Below are positions 11,058 to 24,134 of a DNA stretch of 64,000 nucleotides, in pieces. Source of the stretch: Apostichopus japonicus (taxonomy: Eukaryota; Echinodermata; Holothuroidea; Aspidochirotida; Stichopodidae); NCBI RefSeq assembly GCF_037975245.1, contig NC_092582.1, forward strand, positions 26,352,077 through 26,416,076, written 5' to 3'. A program made the position numbers and the translations under genes. Below the pieces are notes generated by a model that was given only the letters and a program-made list of their open reading frames with translations, was not told where the DNA came from and ran no database searches. Every line of letters begins with the position of its first letter. Within the stretch, counting starts at the first letter, position 1.

Positions 11058-14000
11058 AATCATTGCGTCGCAGTATCTGTTTATGATATTAGATATTACC
11101 AAGGAAATAATGTTTCCCTTCCTTTGTATTGTACTTGGTATCTTCCGTATTTCTGCATGTAAGTACAAATATATAATTTTTGCAACCAAACACACTTGTT
11201 CCCTTTGAGGCGATCCTGGTCTCTCATTGTGATAAAATTACAACCTATTCATTCCGTTTATCTGTTCCTATATCATAAGTTCATATCGTAAAATCTTATA
11301 ATGAAATTATTGATATGTATTGATGTTGTAATGTCAATGGAAGCAATAAAAGAAAACTAATCAGATAAATATTGTCAACAGTGTTATCTCTGTGTAACAT
11401 GTAGTCTATATACTAACCTGTAATATCAACCTCTTACTCTTTTCCTGTCCTGCATCAAGATCACACAGGTCATGGCTATACAGTAACTCTCAAAACAGGT
11501 GAGGCTGGTAGGCCTATATAGTTGCGGTTGGGATAAAAAAAAATCTTGTCCTAATAAAACTGTTGATAACGCTCTGTGAGTCTTTAATTATAACTTTCTC
11601 TTCAAGTTCATCTCAATTTTCTAGAAAGAAGTGCTTTTTGAAAGATTTTAACTTGCAACCTATTTACCAAATATTCAAGAGCGTATAATAAAATGATCGT
11701 AAAGTATATTGCTCAATGTGGCATCTGGTGACCATTATCTGATATTATAGCGTATTTTGGGGACACAATATCTGAATCATCTCCAGGCAGGATTTTTAAC
11801 GGTTTTAAATTGTACTGTTTTTTTTTCTTCTTAAAGAAGCGAATTTCCCTCGTCCCCATATGAAGATTTCTCCATCCATTGTGTTGATCATTGACGTCTC
11901 TGCACGAGTGAGGGGGGGGGGGTGTTGTGGTCTTGCAGCAAAAGAGATATATCGTCTCATTAACACCGCGGTTTATTGTATACCGCAAGCTGACATATTG
12001 TGACAATTCATGCTAAGCAAGAGATAGTATGGCAGATTGATACAAAGTTCAGTGATGGGGTAATGATTGCTCCTTGTTTTAGGTGTTTAATTAGTCAACG
12101 TACTGATAATAATCAGTTAATAAGTAAAAAATAAAAGAGAACACACATCAAAGTTCAAAATACGAAAGGGAAGAGGGGAAGGGGTGGCTGAAAATCTGGA
12201 CACACTAGCATATATGACGCCATTGTTGGTGCGTAAGATATGCATCACCATACATATATCATGACAAGACTGGACTGGAGAGTGCAGGAGGGGGGTGGGG
12301 GAGGGGGGAGGTTGGCGTGGTTTAGTTACATTATTTAGGTTGTACTGAGGCCACATGTGGTTCAATATCTTACCATGAACATTGCCTTGACAATGTCAAG
12401 TATAAATGAAGTAATTTTGACTTTTTTTTGCCGGAAGTCATTGTTTTCCAAGATGAATATGTTACGGAAAACGACAGTGGATCCATTTCGAGAGTGAGGC
12501 AAGAACGGGATGAGTGTGGAAGACTAATGTGACCGGAACGACGGTAAAACCTGATCATGTTTGGTTAACGTACGGATGAAAATAATTTATGATTTAACAA
12601 CACTTTAAGTAGCACTTTTGTGTGTACATTTGTAACTTCATTCGTCCCGACCAAATCATGTAATGTTAACTCCTATGATAATATAATCAACATGTTTAAC
12701 CATGTGACTGTGGCCGTACACCTGATGATAAGAAAGTACATGTTTTGACCAATAATACACGATGATAATTCATGACATACATTCATGTTATCTAACACAA
12801 ATTCAGTGTTATCTTTTACTTCTTCATTTACAAGCCTTCTATCTGCATACATTATTACATCGTGTAATGATATCATAATAAACCTGAACTTACTCTTAAG
12901 ACAACGTTACTTTACACATCTGTGATGAAAAGAAAATGTTTTTCTCTTTATAAACATTAAAGCAGCCAAAACCTTCAGACTCTTCAAAATTAGATTGTAA
13001 TTAATCAGATTAAGGCACCTTGTTGTATGTCTGTTAATGAGAGTAATTAATAAAGTACATGAGTTTGCAACCTGTCGTCAGACAATTAGTTTTTTATTTA
13101 GATTTAATCCTTTGAAGAACTAAAGATGAACTGGAAACATCCAAACTTGAATTTACTATTTGTTTGAAGTAAACCTTACAATTTCAACAAAGACTTTTGC
13201 CACGCTATTCCTGAAGCAAATAACAAATTTACCCAAAATCGACCTAAATATTTGTTATAAATATACAAATAATCTGCTTAGCCTAAAACGAAAGAGCCCA
13301 ACGTAACATATAGCATTCAATCTAAGAATACACTTAAAAAAATGTTGCATTCAAAGTTAACCATTTCTCTGCACTGGTTTTAACAATACGAACAGGGATC
13401 GCTGCACAGTTCTTATTTATCTGTGAGCAAAGCGTACGAGCGCCCTCTAAAAACAATAAAGTTTGCATCACCCTTCTTATTATAGTAAAGTTATCGTAAG
13501 ATGAAGACTGTGGATTACGGACAGGATAGTAAGAGTGAGGTTGTAGGATTATTTAGATCATACATGTTTATCTGAGATTAGAAGGGCCACCCTGACGTAA
13601 GTTAATTGTTAATGTTCACAGTAATGAATATTCAAAGAACATAATGATATAGATATAAACATCAAGAGAAACAAAGGTGGAACCAGAGTAATGTACAGCT
13701 TACTAAGTTACTACCGTGAAAGCTAATACCATTCATTGGAGGTTGGAGGCGGGGACTTGTGAGAGATTATAAACAATTAGATTTCGTTAACGTTCTGAAT
13801 ACAACTAAACATTTACAGGCTAAATTTAGCTAAACAATTCGTTTGAATCGGAACGATATGTTTATGATGGGAGTTAAAGGCCAAACTTGTTTTTATGTAC
13901 ATAATTTAAACAGGATGACCATCGAAATATTGCTCGTTATGGCATATATGGATACAAACGATTATTCCAGTACATTAGTCCATCATCTAGCATTTTGAAC

Positions 14001-15506
14001 GATAAGCCTGCATAGTCGGTCGAAAGACCTTGATTAACGATGATAAACTCCGATTATTAACCAGACAATCGGTCTAATTTTTAACCGATTATCCAATTTT
14101 ATTTCCTATTAGCTTTCATTTTCAGTTGTAAAACACGAAGTACCGGTTCAAAACAAGACTGGCATTGAGCAATGATCCAATTTTTCCGACATAATCAAAC
14201 TGGAATATATCATTAGTGGGTATTTTGCTTTGCCATACACGTGATTCAGGAATAATTTCGACATGCGAGTAAATATCCGGTAAGATTAGCATAACAATAC
14301 GAGTAAAATCTCATTCTGAATGAGAAGAAAACCGCAGGTGGCTTTAGCTTTGTGAACAATCCAGGGATAGATGTTCTGGTCATACAGTATTGTAATAAGA
14401 TAGCTTGAATAGGCTCGTTGCTCGTGTATACAATCCAACAATAGCAATTGAACGTACAGGGACTGCTGGTGTGATAGTGTAACCATTTAGTTAAATAATA
14501 TTTACTTCAAAGGCATCAATAAGACACTGCAACCTTCTCATCTTGCTCCTCATCTATGGAAATGTTTGTGCAAATTATTCTCATTGGATCAATATCCCAG
14601 GATTTTACCTTGTGAATATTTCACAATGATTTCGTAATCCAAAGTGATGTACCATGAATTCAGGACCAATAGTTTTCAGAGACCTGCATCATTTCGTGGG
14701 CTGAGAAAATGATTCCTTGTGAAGGAGGATTTAATTTTTCGAGAGGATCACTTAGGTTTTATACCGGGATACACTTTAAACTATAGCATAACGATAATTC
14801 TTATCAGGTGGTGAAGTTTGTAGGTAATTTTAGTATTTACCTTTCTGACTTCCCGAAAGCTTTGGAGATTAACAGATATTGGAAGACAAAGTATTGTCCC
14901 GTTGACCACTCGTCATCTGATGTGAGTACACATTCCAATGAAATTCTCTGTTAATATTATTTAACTGGAATAAACGGTATAATTAAACACGTACAACAAT
15001 TTACTTCTCAAAGTCAAAGACATAGGGTATCGTCACATCAACAAACCAGAACACAACCCAGAATTAAAACAACTTGAACTAGGCCAGCTTGAATTTTAAA
15101 AAAAAGAAGCAACTTATAATGACATTTGTTATAAGTAAGTTAAATAAATTAAATACCAGAAAACGTATCCCCTTGTAGAAACAATGACAAGGCAGTAGCT
15201 CTTAATTTAAAAATAATATGGGATAAATTTCAATCGCCTTTCCTGATATATCGATCGGAGAGGAAACAAACATACCGCTGATACCGGTCATAAAGTAAAG
15301 TAGCGGCTTAACCATCAACAGCCTAAATTGTTCTGTGGTTAAAATAATGTTTTGAACATCCTCCGATGGTCAATCACCACCCCAGTCTACCCCCTCCCAT
15401 TAAAAAGTGCATTGTGTAAGAATAGTCCTTCACTTTCAGCGGAGTTATTGTCTATCCTTTGTGCTGAAAACACAGGAACTAAAAAAGTACACATTCAACT
15501 GCGGTA
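11058..15506. other. Long AT-rich intergenic stretch, no gene recognised
   Basis: Only short open frames without family resemblance, codon structure or convincing splice context were seen. There are G runs near 11911 and 12290. Nothing with tRNA or rRNA character was found. Distal regulatory sequence or exons of neighbouring genes cannot be excluded. Confidence 0.5.
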
Positions 15507-16018
15507 TGACTAATAAACATACCGGACCTATTCGGACCATATCGTACCATACCGGACCATATCGGACCATACCGGACCCAACCGGAGGCAAAATAAATGA
15601 CCATCAAACACCACTGGACTATCAAATGCTTATTTTTTATCATTAAATGAATCCCGAAAACAATGAAATCTATTTGGGATGAAATAATTCACTTGTTTAT
15701 AAACTTTGAGGTATAGGCATTACCTACATTAGTGAGATTCGGCAGTGAATCATCAGTGATGAAACTCACTTTAATCAAAGTATACACCGCTAATTAGTGA
15801 GATCAGCCTGGCCCGACAGATTCTCCTGAGTAATCGATGAAATGGTCTCTTCTTACTTGTAATTTCTGTAATTTCACATTATTTCTTTAATTAGCACATA
15901 ACCAGCATTTTAATGATAAAATGTTATAAAAATGACTCCGGTGGTGTCTGACGGTCATTTATTTTGCCTCCGGTTGGGTCCGGTATGGTCCCATTGGGTC
16001 CGGTATGGTAATTAGTCT
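15507..16018. mobile_element. 512-bp MITE-like foldback element with TA flanks
   Basis: The left end (TGACTAATAAACATACCGG) and the reverse complement of the right end (AGACTAATTACCATACCGG) match, and the match continues about 90 bp inward through repeated ACCATACCGGACC words to GCAAAATAAATGACC. Both ends are flanked by TA (15505-15506 and 16019-16020). TA target sites fit a Tc1/mariner-type mobiliser. The interior has no coding capacity. Confidence 0.75.
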
Positions 16019-16572
16019 TACCCCGTCACACACTGTTTATAACTATATGCTAACCTTTTTTGGGAGGTCATTTTGATAACACCATGCCGGTTTCCTTTTG
16101 TTTAAACTGCACCCATAAAAGGCAAACGAATATGTCAATTATTTTTATGTGACAAGTTTATTAAAATTTGCTGAGAATGTATATTATACATCGAATGACG
16201 ATATCCGATTCTGTTTTACTTATAATTGTATGTCGTGAATTTGAAGGTTTGCTTCATAGACTTGTTTTCAACATAGATTTCAATCCTTTGTTGTTTTCTT
16301 TCTCTTTGACTCAGTTTCTAAAGGTCGCAAACATTGACCTATATTGATGTCTATAGAAATTTCCTAATTTACTTCAAAATAACAGACAAAGAAGACTGCA
16401 TATTATAAGCTAGCCCATACGTAGTAATGTATTGGACAATCTCACACCTTACGGGTATACACATTTTCGACAAGCTGTATAAAAGTTGTGAACGGCTTCA
16501 GATCGGTTTATATGCAGGTTTGATACCCATGCACATACGTATATAATCTACATAAGACAGTGGGCCATCATA
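16019..16572. other. Spacer between two MITE-like elements
   Basis: AT-rich sequence with no gene, repeat or RNA recognised. Confidence 0.4.
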
Positions 16573-17205
16573 CTACGATGGCCCGTTAGAGCCATAGTGT
16601 CAAATTGTCAAGTAAAATTTAAAAAATTTAAAACAGTCAATTGGAGAGAAAAAATTGACAAATGAAATTTCTGTGGCAAATGAAAAATAAATTGTGATAT
16701 GAAAAAATAAATTGTGCAATGAAAAAAATTCAAACAAAGAAATAATCTGTCATAACACTAGATGTTCTAATCGTAGTAACAGATTATTTTATCTGTTGTA
16801 ACAGAGTATTTAAACTGCAATAATGCTGACCAAAATCATGGAGGGGGCGCTGTCACAACACAGTGCGAGTGCAACATATACAGTACTGCATATAGCGCAT
16901 GACATATTCCACTTACCGAACAGTCATTAGAAGTTAAGTGTGTATAGCTAGTATAGTTCTAGTATTACATTTCTACGTCATTATGGGGGGGGGGGATTTT
17001 TATTAACGTGTAAGGTTCACATAATTTTGTAGTGCATTTTTGTCGGTTTTGGAATTCCATATACTCTTTGTTTGAGGTGTGAAGCCGACTTTTGTCGAAA
17101 AAAAATCTCTTCTCATGAATTATTTTTTCTTTGGCATTTTTTTCATAATTTTATTTTTACTTGACAATTTTTATTCACTATGGCCCTAATGGGCCTCCAT
17201 CGTAT
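16573..17205. mobile_element. 633-bp MITE-like foldback element with TA flanks
   Basis: The left end (CTACGATGGCCCGTTAGAGC) and the reverse complement of the right end (ATACGATGGAGGCCCATTAG) share the path to GCCATAGTG and AATTGTCAAGTAAAA, an imperfect inverted repeat of about 60 bp. TA sits on both sides (16571-16572, 17206-17207). The interior is rich in AAAAATTGACAAATGAAA-like words and is non-coding. Confidence 0.7.
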
Positions 17206-18563
17206 TATACAGTCAGCTTTCTAGGAGAGAAAATCTGATGAACATAAAAGTCAGGATATTTGTGGAAAACCTTGAGCATGTTTTACCCTGCTAATGTTTT
17301 GGTTTTATGCTAAATCAACTGTGTGGTTTAGGGGTGGGTAGGGGTTGGGAAGGGGCAAGTTTATAGGAGAGGATGGGATAGGGTGACCTACCGTGTCGAT
17401 ACTTTATGGAGAATTAATAATAATTTGACGTTCGTAACTATATAGGAAGTTTCTGTGCGCTGTTATTATATATAGCATATACCCTGTACAAAATAGCTAA
17501 TGTATACGGTGTTATGGATGGATGCATTTACACACACATGCATGCACAATGCATTGCAGTTCTTATCTCTCTCCGTCTATCTCTCTTCTTACGAGGAATT
17601 AAGATGTATTTTGGTTAACATTGTTAGTCTATCAAGATCCTGCTTGATTCGAAAACTTACAGGAATGTGTTATGACATGATATTATAGCATAGATTGTCT
17701 TGTAAATAGCTGTTTCCGCCAAAAGGCGCTTCATTGAGCCAGGGGCGAAAACCCTTGACCGGTAAATAATAGGATAGCTAGGATAATGTCATGACAAGAT
17801 AGAATCATTCTTTTTTTTTGTCGTTACACCGCAAGGTAGATCTCAATGAATAGATATCAATCAATATTTCAATATCAATCAATAGATATCAATCAAAATT
17901 ATATATTAGCCAATCTCACATAGGAATGTTCACGTTATAGGTGCTCTTGAAAATACAATAGAGAAGATAAAATCCATGGTACCGCTCCGTGCCACTTCAA
18001 TGTTGCAATGTAAAAGACCCGGAGATGGTTACGTGCAAACCACTTCAACTGCTTTATGACTGATGAAAGCATTGTGTTGCATATTATATAACGAATAAAT
18101 ACCAAGGCCGTTTCAACTGCATGTTCACATGACGTTCATAAAGTTGTTAACAGATTATTAGTTTAGCAAAAACTTGTTTTAAGCAAAAGATGACACAGAT
18201 ATTTTACTATTATAACCGGTGCCCATTATTAGTATGCAGGCTATCTGTCTGTTATTCTTATCGTCCGTCTGTCAGTCAATCTGTCTGTGTATATATTTCT
18301 GTCTTCTTGTATGTCAGTACTTCAAGCTGCTTTGTGTCTATGTCTGGTTATGCCTTTGTTGCATCATTTTGTCCCTATATCTGTTTTTCTCTATACATGT
18401 GTGCGTCGGTCTAATGAAATCCTCTTTAACATAAATGTACATCTTTCATGTGCTGACTATACAATGAATAGAATGGAATTAAAACTGTCACGTGATTCGT
18501 GTGTACGTCGATAACTACTAAATATTACACACTGTAGTACTACTAAACTGTGTGTTGAACTCC
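17206..18563. other. Spacer downstream of the transporter gene
   Basis: AT-rich, with an ATCAATCAATA-type simple repeat near 17850 and a degenerate CTGT repeat near 18240-18300. No gene recognised. It includes the transporter's 3' UTR at its right end, whose limit is not visible. Confidence 0.45.
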
Positions 18564-21481
18564 TCAGTTACTTCTCTTTCTCTTAAAGTGTAGCAGTGTC
18601 CATAACACGACCATGAGAGTTCCATTTAGGATACTGATTACCCCAAATAAGATAAATGCTCTGTTTAAGTGTCCGGTGTGATCAAGAATGTAACCTGTAA
18701 GTAGAAAGTAGATTTGTAATCAATGGAATTGTTTACTACTGCAACTTTGTCAATCTAATTATCAGAAAGAGATATTTTGAATTTGGCAAACAATAGCAAG
18801 ATCCGAGCAATGTCATCACGATAAACTATAGTATGCCTATACCGTAACCATCAGCGAGCCGTTGTAAGCATAAGTTTCTAGTATAGTTAGTTAATCATTT
18901 AAGTACACCGATGGAGATGTACTTGGTAGTTGGTACTTGTATTCGAAAATGCTCGGAAACTGATGCTTGGTACTCGGAACCTCAAGTATACTCGTTGGTA
19001 CTTGGATAAAACTATACCTGACTACAACACTATATATACCTACTATCAATTAATTTAGATCGTGCAAACTTTTTCGGCCAACTCGCTGCTAAAACGACTT
19101 CGGGCCGGAGTATGGGCTTTGCCTCGACCCCCCCCCCCCCCAGATTGGTTACCGTATATAAACCGGGAGAGTTCTTTGCTACTTACCGGGTGTGATCCCT
19201 GCCATTAAAGCTAGTATTCCATTACCAAAGTCCAATAATCCGAAGGCATCCTTGTAGTTGTCCGGTTCCACGATGTAAGTCAATAGTCCCGCGATCATCC
19301 CGGACTGCGCTGATAGGAAACACGCGTTAATGGCACTTGTAATAAACTGTAGGGCCAAAGAACCTTGGAAGGACGAGAACACTTCTTTGATGATAAAAAC
19401 GACTCCATTAATGAAATAATAAAAAGTGATTACAAGTATAGGTGAAATTTGGCATTTAAAGCTGAGAGAGGCAATTACTCTGCCAAACATCCCAGCAAGT
19501 CCTCCTATGCTTGCCGTCTGCGCTGCCTCTGAGGAAGTAAACCCTATCTCGATTGTGTGTGGAATCAGAAACAATGTCCATCCATCTGCCGGTAATTTTC
19601 GAGTGTTTGAAACAATAAAAAATAATACAAATACGGGACTTATTAATAGCAGATAATATTTTTTGATACCAGTTTTAAGTCTCTGCATCCACCTGGTATC
19701 AACATTCTGGTTATTTTCATCTCCGTTGTCTAAGTTATGTAACAACTCAATAGTTTCGTGTTCATCATCCGACTCATTAAGTTTATCATTATTCGCTGAC
19801 ACTATAAATCGTGGCTTTCGTAGAAGTAGTCCACATGGTATCAGGTGCAAACAGAGCGCGCCGAAGAGGATGAACGTGCCGTCATCTCCATAGGCAACGT
19901 GACATAATTCCATAAAAGGAGGAACCGCAATCATTCCCGCAAAACTACCCATCATCGACAGAGGCATTACGGACGCAAAGTCCTCTCGGAAATGGTCCTT
20001 CATACAAACAGCCACCGGCAGTAAAAGACAGGCGAAACCGATTCCTGCATATAATACACAAAAGAAAACGGTACGCTGCACAATTGAGGTGCTGCATATT
20101 TGACTATCTTTGTCAATAGAATACGTTGTAAAAGAGGAAAGTCCACATTTATTAAAGTGTGGACAATGGTTAATATACATTGTTTGTACCGTGGTAGAGT
20201 AGGGTCCGTTAAAAGACCCCCAGAAGTGTCCCCTTTTCATAAAATAGAAGTCCCCCCACTTCTTTTTATGGAAATGTACCATTTTTTTAATTGTCTTTGG
20301 TTGCTTTGTGTTTTGAAATTGCCCTTCAATTATTTCAAAAGTGACTTTTCTTTGAGAAATTCAAAAAATTCCGCTCACTTAGAAAGTGTTCTTTCGTTGA
20401 AAACTTAAAAGGAAAATTTTAATTAAAAAGTGCCGTTTTTTGAAACACTGAGACTTATTGTACAGGACGCAAAGAGTGTCCTCTTTGTCGAAGTTTTGAG
20501 TCAATTAAGGGCTTTGCTCTCTCAAATGTCCCACTGCATTTCGACGTTTGAACAATCCCCCTCCCCCCCCCCCTCCAACCAAAATAAACCCTCTCCCGCT
20601 GCCCAAGTCTGCCCTTCAATTACACTGAAAATACGACACTTCCGTTGATATAATTTCTTCAGGACTGTGTCGGGTGTAAATTGTGACCCCCCCAATCCCG
20701 CACCCCCCCCCCCCTTGCCCCTTTTCCTCATACCATTACACTTTCCAAACATACCTGATATTAAAGAGAAGACAATAAGCAGAACAGTTGTGTTGGCAAA
20801 TAAGCCAATGAGGATGTAGCCAAGACCAACCAGAAATCCACCAAAAGTACCGAGAACTCGATAACTAAAGAAGTTCAGCAGTATGCTGGATATCGGGCCT
20901 GAAGATTTAAACAGTTTATACGTTTGAATTTAGTCGGTGTGGTCATATAAGAGTAACTATACGGATTTTCATAAAGCCAAAGTACAGAAAGATCGGAAAT
21001 AATAATAACTCCCCCCCCCCCCCCCCCACACACACACACTTGAAAATACATTTTGTTCTAGAATATTGGCCTTGCTGACTTACATTGCTTTTATTAATTG
21101 TTTAATATTTAAATATCAAAAACATCATAATGTATAACCATTTGCCAAGTGATACTATCCCTTTCCCTGGGCCGCTTTAACAAAACCGCCGGGTACAAAC
21201 AACAATAAATTGATAGTATTCTTTCTTGCTCACCACATAGACGTCCGAGTGCATACGGTAAGAGAAGAATGAAGCCTGCTAACGTTCCAGATGTTTCTCC
21301 AGAGATAGAATTGAACAAGATTCCACCTGTCTTTACAGAACCAGTCAAGAAAAACATGACTAAGAACCTACTAGTGAAAACCAGCCACCGCGACAAATTG
21401 TCCTGTCTGTTATCTGCACATAGAAATGTATGGATATATATGGATATATATGGATATATATATATATATATATATATATAG

Positions 21482-21560
<79 letters not shown>

Positions 21561-21869
21561 GAAAATCGTAATGAGTTGGAAAATCCAGAACAGTGAAAAA
21601 ACTTCCAGCCTCAACCGGAATTCGAACCCGGGCCTCCCACTTTGTACGCGGACACCCTAACCAACTATAGGCCATGGACGCTGATTGTATGTCCAGAGGT
21701 TCGAAACCGGTAAGGATGGTCGTAATTCCACTATAGGCGTTCGTCACTATATATAAACAAAAAAAATTTAAATCTACACTTGCCTTTTCATAAAGTTTTT
21801 CATCATGCATCACACATGATATATAAATAGAGAAAATAAGACATACGTACCAGTCAATGCAGGTGCCAT
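18564..21869 (-). CDS. Monocarboxylate transporter-like protein (SLC16/MCT family, MFS)
   Basis: A complete gene in five exons: 21869-21851 (ATG, MAPALT), 21413-21234, 20898-20755, 20044-19187 and 18694-18564 (stop TGA at 18566). Every junction is phase 1 with GT-AG ends, giving 443 residues, near the usual 450-500. Membrane segments occur in each exon: [18 protein letters not shown] (TM1), [16 protein letters not shown] and [19 protein letters not shown] (TM2-3), [13 protein letters not shown], then the acidic TM6-7 loop ([13 protein letters not shown]) and the C-terminal half with [11 protein letters not shown], ending in [12 protein letters not shown] and a short basic tail. The family carries lactate, pyruvate and other monocarboxylates across the plasma membrane, mostly with protons. 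The usual DGGWGW signature before TM1 is not recognisable, so substrate and subfamily cannot be assigned. The long open frame upstream of exon 4 (20045-20282) is intron read-through. Confidence 0.85.
21431..21557. repeat. (TA)n microsatellite in transporter intron 1
   Basis: About 125 bp of nearly pure TA, interrupted by GCC near 21481. It abuts the 3' end of the SINE and may have grown from the SINE tail. Open frames reading Tyr-Ile repeats across it are artefacts. Confidence 0.95.
21558..21712 (-). mobile_element. tRNA-derived SINE with a (TA)n tail
   Basis: On the minus strand the sequence has an A-box-like TGGCCTATAGTTGGTTAGGG and, about 30 bp later, a B box GGTTCGAATTCC, the pol III promoter of tRNA-type SINEs. 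The tRNA cloverleaf is degenerate. A tRNA-unrelated body follows (GAAGTTTTTTCACTG), then the 3' end runs into (TA)n. It lies in the first intron of the transporter, in the same orientation. Confidence 0.65.
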
Positions 21870-22010
21870 TTCTCGGCCGCCAATATTGTAATCATTAAAA
21901 CCAGATAAGGAATGTAGGATTAATGAGACCGGTGTAGGCTTTCCTTTACAAAGCCTACTATTCCGAGATTTGGAAACGACGTGAACAGTTTGAAAACTAC
22001 ACATGTGTTC

Positions 22011-22992
22011 TCTCCGTAGACCAACTGAATACTAACAAGAAAAGTTGGTTGCCAGTGATATAATAGTTTAAACAGCTCTTCATTTTTATATATGTGTTTG
22101 TGTGCAGAATAAAACCTAAGTCGTTCATGTGTGAAGGTCGCAACACCTACGGGAAAAAAATACCATTATCAGCATTATATCAAGCATGGTGTACTGCAAT
22201 ATATAATTATGTAGGCCTATAGCTCCCACAGTCTCACGTAGTTAATCATGCCAAACGCGGAATTCGTTTATTAAGGGGTGTAGGCTACTAGCTATGGCAA
22301 AAGTATCGAACTGTGAGCAATTCAGTCTTGGTATACCATGTCCCCACCTCTGAAATTGTTGGTGGGGACGCGTCCCCGTGTCCCTGCGGGAAACGGCGCC
22401 CCTGATACTGATATATGTGTAAGATTTAACGTTATGTTGTGTTTTCAAAAATAAACTCGATGTCACGAGCTCAGCTCATGGAAATATGGTCTTCGCGAAA
22501 TGAAGTTTCGTAATCAGTTATAGACAAAGCGATTCATGGCGTCACTATAACTATAATTAGCATCACCAACATACATTAAATAATTGAGAGAGATTGTCTT
22601 ACTAAACATTTCAGGTTGCTTATAGATAACAAATCGACTTTTTCATGGCGGTTCAGTGTATGTGACAGTTTGTTATAATATAGGTTCTTTCAATCCACTC
22701 TGTTAACAGGTCTATCAAAGTATAATTTGCTTATAGCTGTACACCGACGGACCGGAGTATTATCGTTAAATCCAGGTCTCTGCATGTAACGGGTACTATA
22801 TATTCTAAGAATTCAGCGTATACATGCAGACAGAATTTACAGTACCAAAATTGTCGCGATACCTTGATAATCTGTAGGCAATAATGCAACACATGGAGTA
22901 CGGTTATGATAATATGTTTTAGTACTCACGAGAAAGACTTTCTTTATCACCATCGTTTGATTATAAACACGATGGTTGATTTCTTTGTCAGA
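22011..22992. other. Region upstream of the transporter gene, no other gene seen
   Basis: It should contain the transporter's promoter and 5' UTR; an exon-1-containing open stretch reaches about 22004. No TATA box or initiator could be chosen with confidence. Confidence 0.4.
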
Positions 22993-24134
22993 AGTGGCGT
23001 CGCCAGGGGGTGGCCTGGGGGCACATGCCCTCCCAAAAAATCGTGCCCCCCCCCGATGCGATTTGTAGTATTAAAAAAAAAACTCAAACAAAAACTTTAT
23101 CTGCGTCAATTACAAACATAAATATAGGACAGACTAAGTCCGAAAACTCTTGAACATAAAGTTACTTCAGGTTGCTTAAAATATCGCAAGATTGCATCTA
23201 AGGACAAGGGCGGCGGAAGCACTTTTAATCTGGGGGGGGGGGGGGGGGCACCAACGTCGAAGGGCACTTTGCAGAAATTCGATTGGACTGATGCAGCCTG
23301 ATATTTAGTACCCTTTATAACTCTTATTGTATTATCTTATTTGCATATACACATCACTCCATCAACGCCACCCCCCCCCCCTCCTCAAGAAAACAGTGCA
23401 TACTAGCACTGCAATATCTAATGTGCAAATTGGGAAACAAGGAAAAAGACAAAATGAGGTGAAATCATTATAAAGTCCAAGTCCCTGCACACGCGATCGA
23501 TACATGCATGAAAGCAAATGAAATATGTCAAAATACTGAAAGAAAAATAATTTTCTATGTGTTTTTCAATGGTTAAACTGATATTATTATGATCATTATT
23601 ATTGTAACGACTTTCCGAATAATTACAACCAATTTGGAAGGGTTATAACACGGCAAATGATGTATGTTATTGGCATGCGATGTTATAACTGATGCATGCC
23701 TATATGATATGAACATTAACATGTTGAACGCGCGAAAATTTTGGTAATATTTTTCGAGCAAGTCGTTACAGCCCCCCCCCCCAAATCAAATTGGGCTCCT
23801 ATGCCTGTGGTAGTAAACATTTAAAACTTCCCGAAATATTTCATTCGACGTGGGTTTCGCTTTGTAACTCTTTTTTATTTAGAAATTTTCATGTAGAAAA
23901 AGGGCACATTTTTAACCTGAGGAAAAGTGGGGGGCACGTTCCCCCTGTGCCCCCTCCGGTTCCGCCGCCCTTGTCTAATGACCTTAATTAATCAAACTTT
24001 TCTCAAAGGGGAGGGGATACCTCCTCATTAGACCTCTCCCCCAGGACGGATTTCACAAAAAAAAAACATGCCCCCTAATGAAGTGATGTTCCGCCCCCCC
24101 CCCCCCCAAGATTGAAATGTCTGGCGACGCCACT
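22993..24134. mobile_element. Foldback element with perfect 14-bp inverted ends (outer of a nested pair)
   Basis: AGTGGCGTCGCCAG at 22993-23006 is the exact reverse complement of 24121-24134. Next to each end is C/G-run sequence rich in GCCCCC. No transposase is encoded. A second inverted-repeat element sits inside it. Confidence 0.65.
23203..23975. mobile_element. Inner foldback element nested in the 22993-24134 element
   Basis: GACAAGGGCGGCGGA (23203-23217) is the reverse complement of 23961-23975. Inward of the ends there are a poly-G run (23232) and a matching poly-C-rich end. No clear target-site duplication and no coding capacity. Confidence 0.6.

Noticed and set aside
18190-18514. Three overlapping frames rich in Cys/Ser/Val
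   Set aside because: They come from a degenerate CTGT repeat and overlap in all three frames.
20045-20282. N-terminal extension of the long transporter frame
   Set aside because: It is intron sequence in front of exon 4; the acceptor at 20046-20045 joins exon 3 in phase and gives the family alignment.
21600-21680. A functional tRNA gene
   Set aside because: A and B boxes are present, but the cloverleaf does not close and a tRNA-unrelated body follows; a SINE explains it better.
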